From Phyllostachys edulis (Eukaryota; Streptophyta; Magnoliopsida; Poales; Poaceae): 64,000 nt of DNA. Of the stretch, positions 1-12,300 are shown in pieces; the first letter of the stretch is position 1; the number at the start of each line of letters is the position of its first letter. The notes below the pieces were generated by a model. That model did not search any database and had not been told where the DNA came from. It was given only the letters and a program-made list of their open reading frames with translations. The position numbers and the translations under genes were made by a program. The DNA lies in assembly GCA_036346405.1 (NCBI GenBank), contig CM070557.1, forward strand, positions 59,154,016 through 59,218,015. Direction: 5' to 3'.

Positions 1-59
1 TCTGGATTTGGGGATGGCCGGTGTGGATTTGGGGAGTGGGGATGCCCTCATGCCCGGAT

Positions 60-331
60 GTGGATCTAGGGAGTGCGAAAATGGCCCATATGCTATTGAA
101 TTATGAAATGATTGAATGAATGAGGCCCAAACGGCCCAAATAATTGCTTGTTGTCTTCAATCTGCTGAGTTATTTCTTCTTCGCCTTCGGCCCTTCGCAG
201 CTCCCTTCCTTCCTTCCTTGCGGGTTGCGGCAGCCGGTGCTTTGTTCAGATGGGACTCTGACGATCAGTGGAGGTGTAGAGGGGGTTCCAGGGGCGCGGC
301 GGCTAGAGCCGGTGCGTCCGCCACTGCAGAT
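60..331 (+). promoter_or_regulatory. Promoter-proximal region and 5' UTR of the FYR/WD40 gene
   Basis: Three GGCCCA motifs (the complement is the site II / TCP-type TGGGCC box) lie at 83-88, 124-129 and 133-138, upstream of the first coding ATG at 332. Such boxes are common in promoters of plant housekeeping and chromatin genes. A pyrimidine-rich tract follows (about 170-222), typical of grass 5' UTRs. I see no clear TATA box. The transcription start is inferred to lie between the site II cluster and the ATG. The 300 bp before the ATG contains no other gene. Confidence 0.45.
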
Positions 332-3300
332 ATGGCGACGGAGGCGGATGGGGACCGCGTGATCGAGATCGTGTCGGCGGGGGCGCTTTACCGCGGCGGC
401 GAATCGGACCGCAAGTACTGGAGCTGCTCCAGGGTACGCACTACACGCATCTCTCTCTAGGGTTTGCATTCTCCTCCAGATCTATTACTCCTCGCCGTTC
501 ACCATCGAGCGGTCGATATCTCACCTTCAGTGGCGGAGCTAGATTTCGACGTGCAAACTTTTTTTTCGATTAAAGGAAGACGCACGTCACCACGCATGCA
601 CACCACACGCCCAAGTGCGTCTCCTTAGCACACGTCTAGAAAGACGATGCTAGGAACAAATCCACGACCTTACAAAATTTCCACTGTAAGCGCGCACTCA
701 CGTGTGCATTAAGGTCCAAACTTAAATGACACATTCCAGCATAAAGTTTAAATGGCATAATAAAGGATCAAATGGACATCACAAAATTTAGCTTGTGTTG
801 GTGTACTGCTAACTATTGATTGCCGACATCACAAATTTATTGTATAGCTTCTATATTATACTAGATATATATACTGTATAGTGGGTTTACATGTAAAATT
901 TTTGGGGGTACAGCTGGACCCACATGTACCTTAGGTGGCTCCCCCACTGCTCACCTTCATTATTGGGTCGATTAGCGAAGCTAAAAAACGCGCCAGTGAG
1001 TTTTTTTGGACTCAGTTAGAAAGGGAAAAATTCTAGTTGGGTCTTCTTAGCTGAATGCACAGGTGGAATTTTTCGGGACAATCTCAACTAATTTCAACTG
1101 TTGTTTGCTGTTTGAATCATCGTATTTGCTTCAACTTCGTGGTCAACTAATGCTTGCGCCTGTACTTTGCTCATCCAAGGGCAAAGATCGCTACCCGTAC
1201 CCAGTGGGTTATCATGCTGTCCGCCATTTCTCCGGGATATCTTACACCATGCAAATTCAACAAGGACCCAGAGGGCCTATATTCCAGGTCAGGAGATTTG
1301 TAGACAAACTTTGCTGTATTATGTATGAGTTACTGCTGGATTGTGCTACTGTATATGAAAAAAAACATGTTCTGATGAGCTCAGTCTTCAGGTCACATCC
1401 ACCGAAGGAGATTCATCGGCAGGGCAGACCCCGGTTATTGCTTGGAAGAACTTCCAGAAGAAGAGTGGGGCTAAAGTCAGAAATTGGCAGAGGAGGATGA
1501 GCTTTCCTCAGAAGATTGATGGTGTTGAGGCATGTCCTGAATATTATATCTTTTTTTTGCGACTTGAATATTATATCTATTTAGTTGACATTTCATATTG
1601 CATACTCCTATTTTATTTCATCTACTTTAGAGTGACTTGATAAGAAAAAAATTGTAATTTACTTATGGTTAATCGAGGTTGATATCAATGAATGCTTTTA
1701 GCCCTGATGCATTTTTTTTTTCTATAGACAACAAAATTCTAAGCATGCTTTTAACTGTGATTCTTTTGGAGAGATGCTATTTAACCTTGACACATCTCAT
1801 TAAAATGCTACCATCTCCACTCCTCTCTTGCAAAGGAACTAACTGTCCTTATACCACTTTTGCAAGAAACATGCTCCAAGTGCTAACGCTGATATATCAC
1901 TTCACTTTTGGATCTTGTCATGTGGACTAATTTCCCTTAGGTGTACACCAGGCTGGTTTACCAAAATCCAAGTGCTCGTTATGACTTGCAAGCCTGTAAA
2001 ACCATTTATGTACTTTAGGAAGTTAGATGATTGCCCTCATTCACATATGAAGCTATTGATATGTAAAACCATTTATGTACTTTTAATAAAACTCTTTGGT
2101 TATATGGAAATGAATTGTTTTGTTTCTCTGGTACATGAACAATTGCTTTTTGGTCAATGGAACACCAGAGGAAAAGGAGGCGAAAGGCATAAAATAGATG
2201 AACAATTTGGTGCTAGCAAGTAGAAACCGAGAACTACAACCCCAGGGCCCTGGCACGTACACCAATAATTTTATTGGAATCCACATATTGTTCCAGTAGG
2301 ACCTGACATTTTCTATTAAATCAGTAGGAAGCAGTGCTTGAGTATTACTTTCTTAAATATAATTTTCAACAGAGATTCTAATTGTGCTATAGTTTTGCTA
2401 TTGTCTTATGCAGCTTTTTGGGTTCAAAAATGCATCTGTTCAGAGATTGCTTCGTGAGCTTGTAATAGATTCGAGTGGTGCGGTTGAACTAAACTTGCAT
2501 TGTCCAGCCACTTATGGTGCTGGTTCTCCATTAACTCATAAGGTCGAAGCTGATATTTCTGATGCTCATGAGGATCTTTCTGATTGCTTGGGCAAGACTG
2601 GTGGAACTGCTAAAAGAAGTATGAACCTAAGCCACGAGGAAGGGACAGCTAAGAGGGTCCACTACCAGGATATTTTGACTTCAGTTGATGATGAGTTGGA
2701 TAAATCTGCCCATCAAAGTTCAAATAAAGTATGTGAGCTTTTTTTTTTCCTTTTTAAAAATTTCTATGCAGTATACTGTATACATTACGAAGTGTTTGAT
2801 TACTTTTGTATTACACAATATTTTGTTGGTTCAACTTCAGAAATAATGTACATCACAGCTTCCTGTGGATGAAAACTACACCGTATTATACAGTAAAGAG
2901 GGTCAGTGGTTGCATAGGATGCATCCATCATCAGATTTTTAGTATATGATGGTATTTTTGTTGTAATTTCCCTGTTGGGCTCAAACACTGCGTTGGTTGT
3001 TTTTATACTAAACTCTACCTTATGAATATACTAACCTTTTTAACAAAGTATTCATCAAAGCAGATGTCATATAATTTGCTTGAATCTTCTGTACTCTGAG
3101 ACAAACTTCTTTGCAGCTTCAAGAATCAGGATTGCACTGAAATCCACAGTTCTTTTTCGGATGAAGCACTAATTTTGATAGTGTTGCTTGATTGCTTCAC
3201 TTGATCCCCTTAATGCGCATGTTTTTAGTAACTTTGAATTGTGGCACTAGTTCATAGTTTTTTTAGCTGCACTAGTTCATAGTTGAAAGGCCAGTATTTC

Positions 3301-6300
3301 ATATTGATGCTTGTTTTGCAATGTTCAAGGGAGGTCCTGGAAGTAGGGCACAGTTACAGGATGTCTCTGGTTCAAGATGCATGCCTCCATTGCTGGAAGA
3401 AATCCCTTGCGATTCAAAATGCACTCTGGTTGATGATTACTTGGGAGAGTATGTCCCAAATTCATCTCAAGAAGATTGTTTGTCTTCTGGTTCTTATTTA
3501 AGCTCTGAAAAGTCTGATCTAGAATCTGCTGAGAAGGAAGTAGCAAAGTCTATGATGACTTTTTTGCTTCCCCAAGCTATCCCCCTTCTGAAGAAAACTC
3601 ACAGAAAGAAGAAGGTTAAGCAAAAAAGGAAGGAAGAATATATTGTTTCAATGAGAACTGTTTCAGCTCAAAATCCCTCAGCTGATGGTTGCCAAGGTAA
3701 CCAGTTTTCACTCTTGTGGAAAATATATCTTCCATAGAAAATTTGATTCATGATAATTAAGAATATGTTGCCCCTTTCTTTTGGAAAATGGAAACCTTCT
3801 TTAGCTAAGCGGCCTACAGAAGGTAGAGTTAGGGGTTTGACAACATTTGTCTGATAATTTTGCCCCTACGTGTAAAAGAGTAATGGTCCTTTTGGTCAAT
3901 TTCTTGCCTTGAACAGGTGTAACTGTGCCTACAATTATTGGTGAAGGGACAAACAGGAATAGTTCTCAAACACATGTCCTCGGGAAAACTCTCTGTGAAA
4001 TGGTTAAAGACAGCTGCGCTAATGATGAGCCAGTCTCTAAATTAGATGAAATGAAAGCTGTTGTTGCAGATAGTTTTGAGGATGATGCGCAGATTTGGGG
4101 TGACAATACATCCAAACCCATGGGTTCTCACCATCATGAGTCTGATGAGAACTCAAAGTTGCTACATAGCAAAAGGGAAGATCATGCCAAATGTTCTGAG
4201 TGTCAGGTTGGGTTACATGATAGCACAAAAACACCTGATATATTATATGATCATGAAAAAGGTCAGTATGTTTTGTCTGATTCGCTTCTTGCTTGTCTAG
4301 AGGAAGAGTTCGGTGGTAACAGCGATGTTGAACAAACACAAGTTGAGCAGCATTTTAAGGAGCCAACAAACGGTATCAACAATGGTTCATCAATTTCCAT
4401 GGATGGGCCAGATCACAAGAACTTTGGCAATGGATTAAGTGATGTTTGTGGACAAGCTTCTGCTAGACATGGTTCAGCAATTTCGAGTAATGGAGAGTGT
4501 TTAGCAAATGTCTTGCAGGGTCCACTTTGTTCTAATGCACATAACGATACCGAGAAGAGTCCAGTTTTCATGACGGCAGCAGAAAGCAAGGCAAAATCAC
4601 CACTTCGTACTGAAGTGGCATCTGTTGATCAGAACAAACATAAGTTCCATGGCGTAAACTATACTTGCAGAAAATTTGACGATCCTCTTTCAAAAATTAC
4701 AATTTGTCGGGATTATGATGATACTGAGTTTGTTGACAAATTTGTTGCTTTTGAGTCATTAGGCGAAGGGAAGCATTCTAAAGATGGCTCACAAAGAGTA
4801 AACACCATTGCAGTGTGGCCTGTTGATGATGGAACAAAGTCAGGAAAAGGAAACCCGCTTGACAAAGGGGAAGAATGTCAAGCTGGATGCAGAAATGACA
4901 ATGAGAACACAATGATGTCTGTTAGTTGTGAAAGCAATGTTTGTGAACACATACCTCCTAAGGGTGAAAACATTGCTTTTCACCACTACCCTGATCATGA
5001 CCTTTCTAGCGTTAATCATTTAAATGATCTACTATCCAAATACCCAGAAACATCAGCAAGAGGGTCAGATTATCATCTAGACCTTATGGGCTCCTACCTG
5101 CACCCGATGCCTGTCTTGTCTATCACGCTGAACACCAAAAACAATAGCAGCTTACACATTTATGTACTCTGTGGCTTTTTGGAGAGCTGTCAGAGATTCC
5201 TTTATGTATATAACATCACTCCTAAAGGCCAAGAAACACCACCTTATTTCATTGGTTATACTCCCCTTCAACTGCCCTCCTTGGAGCAGTCTTCTACAGG
5301 AAATGTAAGAGCTTTCTGTGAGTAACGCTTTTTGTCAGTGAGGCACATTGCATTCATTTATCTGATACTTTTTGTTATCTTCAGTTTGCATTTGGAAGAT
5401 CTGGGCTGCAGTTTACACTTGATGGTCAGTTTCTGGTTCTCCCTAGCAGTATCAGAATACCTTGTTGCAGGTTGTAATCTTATCCCTTAGTGCCATGCAG
5501 GAAATGTTGGATGTACCCCTTATATTGGGGCTAATCACATATTCTTATTGACAGGACGCAAAGCATTGATTGTTCATGCTCCTTGTGCAAATCGGATCAG
5601 TGCGAGGATAATTCTTTGAAAATTGTATCTGTTAACTTTGGTTATGTTTCACTCTTGACCAAATTAGTGCCTTATGGGACAGTGTCATGTATTTTGATCT
5701 GTGAACCAAATTACGTTGTAGCTGCTGAAGACAGCAGAAACTTGCATATCTGGATGATGTCCACTGGATGGAGGTATATATTGCTGTATTATAAGTTTAT
5801 AACTTATATAAACATTAAATACTTCCCTTGTCTCCCAAATTTTACTGCCTGCATGGTACAACAGTTTTCCAGTATAGGTTTACTCTTCTTGTTAAATGTT
5901 GAAATTGCTGGCCATGTTATATTGTTGGAACTTGGAAATGTGATTATCCGTTTAGGCGTTTAGATTCCCTTGTGTATCAATCTATTATTATATAATTAAA
6001 ACAACAAAAATTGAGGCATCACATTAGTTCTGAGATAGTTTTCACATTAATAATAAAAAAGAAAAGATATACATCACTTATTTGGTGGACCCAAATTACA
6101 TTGTTGTCACTTGTCAGTTAATCATGTATACGAAAAACATTAGTATTTAATAACAACTACTAGTCTGTTTTCAGCTATAGGGCTCCTAGTAGATATATAT
6201 AGTTCAGCTAAATAATCGTACAAGAGTTGTGGCTACTTCATTGTTACATAATCTGCTATGTAATTATCTATTTTACTATACTAAGAACATAAAAATTCTG

Positions 6301-9300
6301 GAATGTCAAGAAACTTTTTATGCTAGATCTTTCTGGACATAAACACACCAATTTCCTATGAACTTGTTAAAACTTTCAATGGTTGATTAACAATCCATGT
6401 CTAACAATATATATTAAACATTAATCCTTTGAGATCTGTCTAGGTTCTCTCTAATATCAATAATCAAGTCACCTAAAGATCCGGTTGGCTCTTTTTTTTT
6501 GCTCTACTCTCGTTTGCTGAAGGATTGTTCTTTCTATTTGATAATGAATCGAACTCATTGATTTTCCTTTTAAAAGTTTTTATGCTCCAAAGTTGCTAAA
6601 GATAATTTTAATATTTCCAATATGGTGCACACTAATAAAACTAGAATTGTTTACTTGAAAAGAGAAAATCCGCACTAACTTTTCTTATAAGGGTACTATG
6701 TGACATGTATACGTACCAAGACGCACTATACTGTATTGCTTTGTTAACATTTATCCACAGGCCTATTTGTTTTTGCCTTGTGGATGCTCTAGTCATGCAA
6801 ATGAATACATGTTTTGTCGTGCATTCTTTTCATACTTCTCAAGTATTTCTTTGAACTTATGTTATTTTTGATGGATAAGTCTCTTTTGTGTTGGCTTTTC
6901 TCGCCCTTCAAGGACAAAGATCTCTTTAGGACCTTTTTGACTAGCATCTAGGATGACTTTTGACTAGCATCTAGGACAACATCTTAGACTAGCATCTTAG
7001 CATATGCTTGGTCGGACAACTTTTGACTAGCATCTAGGACAACATCTTAGACTAGCATCTTAGCATATGCTTGGTGGTTGACGACCTATAATTTGTATCC
7101 CCAACCCTCAGGTTGGCATGGCATAGTGTGAGAAATAAACAAAGAAAATTGCCCCATCTCCAAGTGTCATCCTCTCGATGAGAGTAAGGATCTTGCTATC
7201 ACCAAGAGCAAGAATCCAAATGACTAACAAGTGGTATCGAGTCAGTATTATCCTCGCAACTTTGAGCATCTCTGCTCAATCCCTTCTCGACCTCGCTTCG
7301 GCCCGCAGCCATTTCAACCAAGATGGCAGCAGCTCTCTCTCCACGCAGTTCCCGGTGGCGCGCCATGTCCGCAGATACGATCTCGGCCTTCGATGCGCCT
7401 CGAAACCAAGGCGGCGAAGAAGCCGAACTTCGTTGTGGCGAGAACGCGAGCGGCAACCAGACAAAGGCCGCGGCGGAAAAAGCGTCAAAAAGCGGCGGCA
7501 AGAATGAGTGGCAAAGCGGCGAGCGGAGGTGGAAGCGGGCGGCGGCGAATCTGTGCGTCTTGGCGGCAGCAGAATGAGGTCGAGGTTCTACGCGGCGAAG
7601 AATAAAGAATCCATCTCTCGCGATGATAATACCGACGCGACCTCGAGTCATTGGAGAGGAGGGAATGCGGCTGAAGCGGCAGCGCGAGCAAACAACAAGA
7701 CGCCTATGTATGAGCGCGGCGGCACCAGACAGCGGACGCATGGCCGCGCCTCGAGGAGACGCGCCGACGGCGGCAGGCGTCTGGTCGACGGAGAATAAGG
7801 CCTTCACGGCGACGCAGCTCTCTCTGCGGTTGATCGCGTGGTCACCACGAGTACAATTGTCGTCGAGGACGTCGGCCCCGGCGGCGGGTGGCCTACCTCT
7901 CACCAAGACCAACTACGTCGAGCGGGGCTGCGGTGATGAGGTAAAGCTCAGCGCGGCATATGTGGGATGCGATCCGGTCGGAGACGCCGACCACGACCAG
8001 ATCGACGGTATTGGATGCTCTCATCGCCGCAGCCCCGCCCGAGATGCGCTTCGCTACCAACAAGTAGATCGCCAAAGAGGCTTGGGACGCCATCGCCGCA
8101 AAGACGACGGCGGCGGCCGTGCTCGCAAGAGTGGGAGAACACGCCTTCTGCCGGTGAGGACGTTGATGACTTTGCTCTCCGCCTCAACACTCTGTTGCGA
8201 AGGTGGTGCGGTTCGGCGACGACACCTCGGCGAGAGAGAGGCGTGGAGAAGCTCTTCCGCCGCGTCCCCCGAAAGTACAAGCGATGGCTCGCTCGACGAG
8301 TCTCTCTGACCTCTCCACGATGACGATCGAGGAGGCGTTGGTCGCCTCAAAGGTCGCCGACAATGATGAGCCACGCGTCTCGGGACCCGTCGCCATTGGC
8401 GGAAGCTCCTCGCTCGGGAGCGAGCTGGTGCCGGCCAAGGTGATAGGAAGAAGGGTGCCTTCTTCCACGACAGCGGCCGCAAGCGTGGCAAGCAGCGCAA
8501 AGACGCCAGTGCGGGCGCGAGGACGTCTTAGGGGATGATGGCCGAGGCGCGCCAGCATGGCGGCTGGCTGCAAGCAAAAGCCGCAGACGAGACGACTCTT
8601 GCCACAATGCGGCAAGCTCGGTCATTGGGCTAAGGATTGTCGGCACCACGACGCAGCCAGCCCCACGCGTCGCAGCGAGGAGGGAGGCGGCCGGCTCTGT
8701 TCATTGCTCATCGCGAGCATCGAACTACCTCTCGCGGCCGGCCGCAGCGGCTCTCCTCCACCTTGACGAGCCAAAAGCACACGCCTCCTCGGCGACAGCT
8801 TAAAAAACGACAAGACCGACGGGTGGTGCCTCGACACGCGCCACCCACCACATGACCGGCGGCGGAGTTCTTCTCCGAGCTCGACTCGAGCGTTCGAGGC
8901 ACCGTCAAGTTCGGCGACGCCTCGCCGTGGAGATCAAGGGCGTCGGCTCTGTCGTCTTCGCCGCTAAGATCGGCGAAACCGGCCGCTTCACCGGTGTCTA
9001 CTACATCCGCGTTGAGAACTCCATCATCGACTTAGGGACACTGGATGAAACGGTCATCGCGTGGAGATTGAGCACGGTCTTTGCACATCCGGGATCATCG
9101 TCGCGGCTCTCGTCAAGGTCAACAGAGCAACCGCTCTACGTCCTTCACGCGCAGGTGGCGCAACCTCTTTGTCTTCGCCGCCGCGACGACGACGCGGCGT
9201 TTGGAGGTGGCACGGCGCTTTGGGCACCTCAACTTTGAGGCCACGAGACACGGCTCGGCGGCAAGGAGATGGTGCGCGGCATGCCGCGCGTCGACCACGT

Positions 9301-12300
9301 GGAAGCGATTCTGCGACACTGCGTCTCACCAAGCTGCGGCGCTTCTTCCCTCGCCAAAGCGAAGCTTCCGCGCCAAGGAGAGCCGGAGCTCAGTACACGG
9401 TGACCTCTCAGGCCCGTGACACCGGCCACACTGGAGGCGGTGCTACTTCCTCTCGTTGACGACGTGTCACGCTACATGTGGGCCATCCCGCCGACGTCAA
9501 AGCGGCGGCATGCGACGCCATCAAGTGCCTTCAAGCTGCTGCGGAGGCGAGTCGCGCCAGAAGCCGGGTCCTACGACGGACAACGGCGGTGAGTTCACGG
9601 CGGCGAAGTTCGCGGCGTCTTGCGCCAACGAGGGATCCATCGTCATTCTCGCCAGACACCCCGCAGCGAAACAGCGTCGTCGGCGAAGCCGCAACCAGAC
9701 GGTGGTGGCCGCCGCGCCTCCTCAGCGCGAGAGGATGCGGCATTCTCTTGAGGTGGCGGTGATGATCGCTGCTCACTTGCTTAACCGCTTCCTCACTAAG
9801 GCCCTCGACGGCAAGACGCCATACGAGGCTCGCACGGGCGCAAGCCGCGCGAGCCACCTCAGAAGTCTTGGTACCGCTCGCCTTCGTCAAGAGCTCAACC
9901 ACGCTTCGGCAAGCTCGACGACCGAGCACGCCAGAGTCTTCATTGGCTACGGAGGCGCCAAGGCCTCTGCGTCCTCGATCCTCGACACAGCAGCGTCGCA
10001 TCACGCGTGACGTCGTGTTCGACGGCGCGAGGCCGACGTGGGACAAGATGGTGGATGACGGCTCGACTCGACGACCGGCAATTTCGTTGTCGACTACGCC
10101 CACCGAGGAGGCGAGAGCCAACACTCGTCTTCACCGAGCTCGCCTACCCCACCACCTCGTTCGCCACCACCTTCGAGTCCTAACCACCGCCACCACTACT
10201 CCAGCAAGCCCACGAGCTCGGCGAGTCCACCGCCAAGATCACGGCCACGCCGCTTCTCCCACACCGGCGCCTACTCTTCAGTTTCTAAGACGGCAGCTTT
10301 ACCACGACGAGCGACACGCTGGAGTTCGCCACTCCGTCTAACGCACGAGATCGCGACGACGCCTACCACGGCGGCGAGCCTCTGCGCTCAGACTTGTGGA
10401 CAACCTCCTCGGCGAAAGCCGGTGGCCTCGAATCGGCGCAGCTACTTTGAGGCGTAATCGCACTCGCGACAGATTTACGGCGAGCCTCGCTCTTCGCCGA
10501 GGTTGAGAGAGACGCAGCATGGCATGCCGCGATGCGAGGAGGAGATGGACGCCGTCGAGCGAAACAAGACGTGGGGCCGGCCGATCTTCCAACCCGCCAC
10601 CACACCATCTCTCAAGTGGGTCTTCAAGCTCAAGAAAACGAGGCCGAGAGGTGATTAAGCACAAGACGCGTCTCGTGGCACGAGGCTTCGCCCAGCGAGG
10701 AGGAGTCGACCGACGATGCCTTTCAGGCGCTGTTGCGGGATGGAGTCCGTCGCGCTCCTCTCGCCTCGCAGCCCAAGAGGGTCGTCCATCACATGGACGT
10801 CAAGTCCGCTTTCCTCAATCGGCGACTTGAAGGAGGAGGTCTCGTCACTTGGCCACGGATTCATCATCCCCAAGAAAAGCAAGGTCCTCGACTGCGCAAG
10901 GCCCTCTACGACTTCTTGGCGAGCACCGCGAGCTTGAACGCCAAGTCGACTCCACCTCAAGCAAATGGGATTCCAAAGAGAAGCTGCCACGAGGTCATGA
11001 TCTCTGGCGGGGCAAGGAGGCAATGCCTGGCGATAAGCGTCACGTCGACGACCTTGTGATCACCGGTACCAAGGAGAAGGAGATCGAGGCGTTCAAAGGC
11101 GGAGATGAAGGTCACCTTCCAGATGAGCGACCTCGGGCCCTCTCCTTCTACCTCGGGATCGAGGTCCACCAGACGACTCGGCTCTCTCGCCAGATCGCCA
11201 CGCCAAGCGCATCGTGGGTGGCGGCCTCACCGATCGCAACCCACCCCACACTCCTATGGAGAGAGAGGTCGGCTAAGTCGTGAGAGTACGGCGGAGGAGG
11301 CGGGCGCGACGCATCTGCGGCGCATTAATGGCGACCTTCGCTACCTTGTCCATCTGCGGCCGGACTTGGCGTTCGCCGTCGCCAACGGCCGGTTCATCGA
11401 CCGACGACGGAGCACCAAAGAAGCCGTGAAAAGGATCCTCCGCTCGTCGCGGGCACCTCCGACCACGGCTGACACTACCCAAGGTGCCCGTGGCGCGACT
11501 TCATCGCATACGACAATGACCACGCCGGCGACATCGACACGAGCAAGAGCACCAATGGATGTCAGATTTCCTCGGCAAGTGTCCGTCACCGGCGATCGGT
11601 CAAGCGGCGGTAGTGGCTTTGTCTAGTCTGCGGCGAGTACATTGCGACCACTACCGCTTCTACTCGAGCTCTGTGGTCGGCACGGCCGCTGGCGATCTCC
11701 TTGGCGAGACGCAGAGGCGATGGAGCTCGGGGTGGGCAACAAGTCCGCCTTGGCCTTGGCGAAGAACCCATCTTCCATGAGCGCAAGAAGCACATCCGGG
11801 TGAGGTATCACTTCATCGAAGTCGCTGGATGAAGGAAGCGTCCCGCCAACTACATCAACACCCAAGACCACCGCCGACCTCGACCAAGTCTCTTGGCGGA
11901 TCAAGTTCCAGAGCTTGGCGCCAGATCGGGATGGCTCAGATTCCTCACAAGGAGACACACAAGACTTAGGGGGAGAGTGATGGATAAGTCTCTTTTGTGT
12001 TGGCTTTTGCTGCCCTTCAAGGACAGCATCTCTTTAGGACTGCTTTTGACTAGCATCTAGGACAGCTTTTGACTAGCATCTAGGACAGCATCTTAGACTA
12101 GCATCTTAGCATATGCTTGGCTGGGACAGCTTTTGACTAGCATCTAGGACAGCATCTTAGACTAGCATCTTAGCATATGCTTGGCTGGTTGACAGCCTAT
12201 AAATTTGTATCCCCAACCCCTCAGGTTGGCATGGCATAGTGTGAGAAATAAACAAAGAAAATTGCCCCATCTCCAAGTGTCATCCTCTCGATGAGAGTAA

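Noticed and set aside
7199..8649. Overlapping ORFs on both strands up to 237 aa
   Set aside because: GC-rich, frameshifted Copia leader and gag. The antisense ORFs are shadows; only the + strand shows gag motifs.
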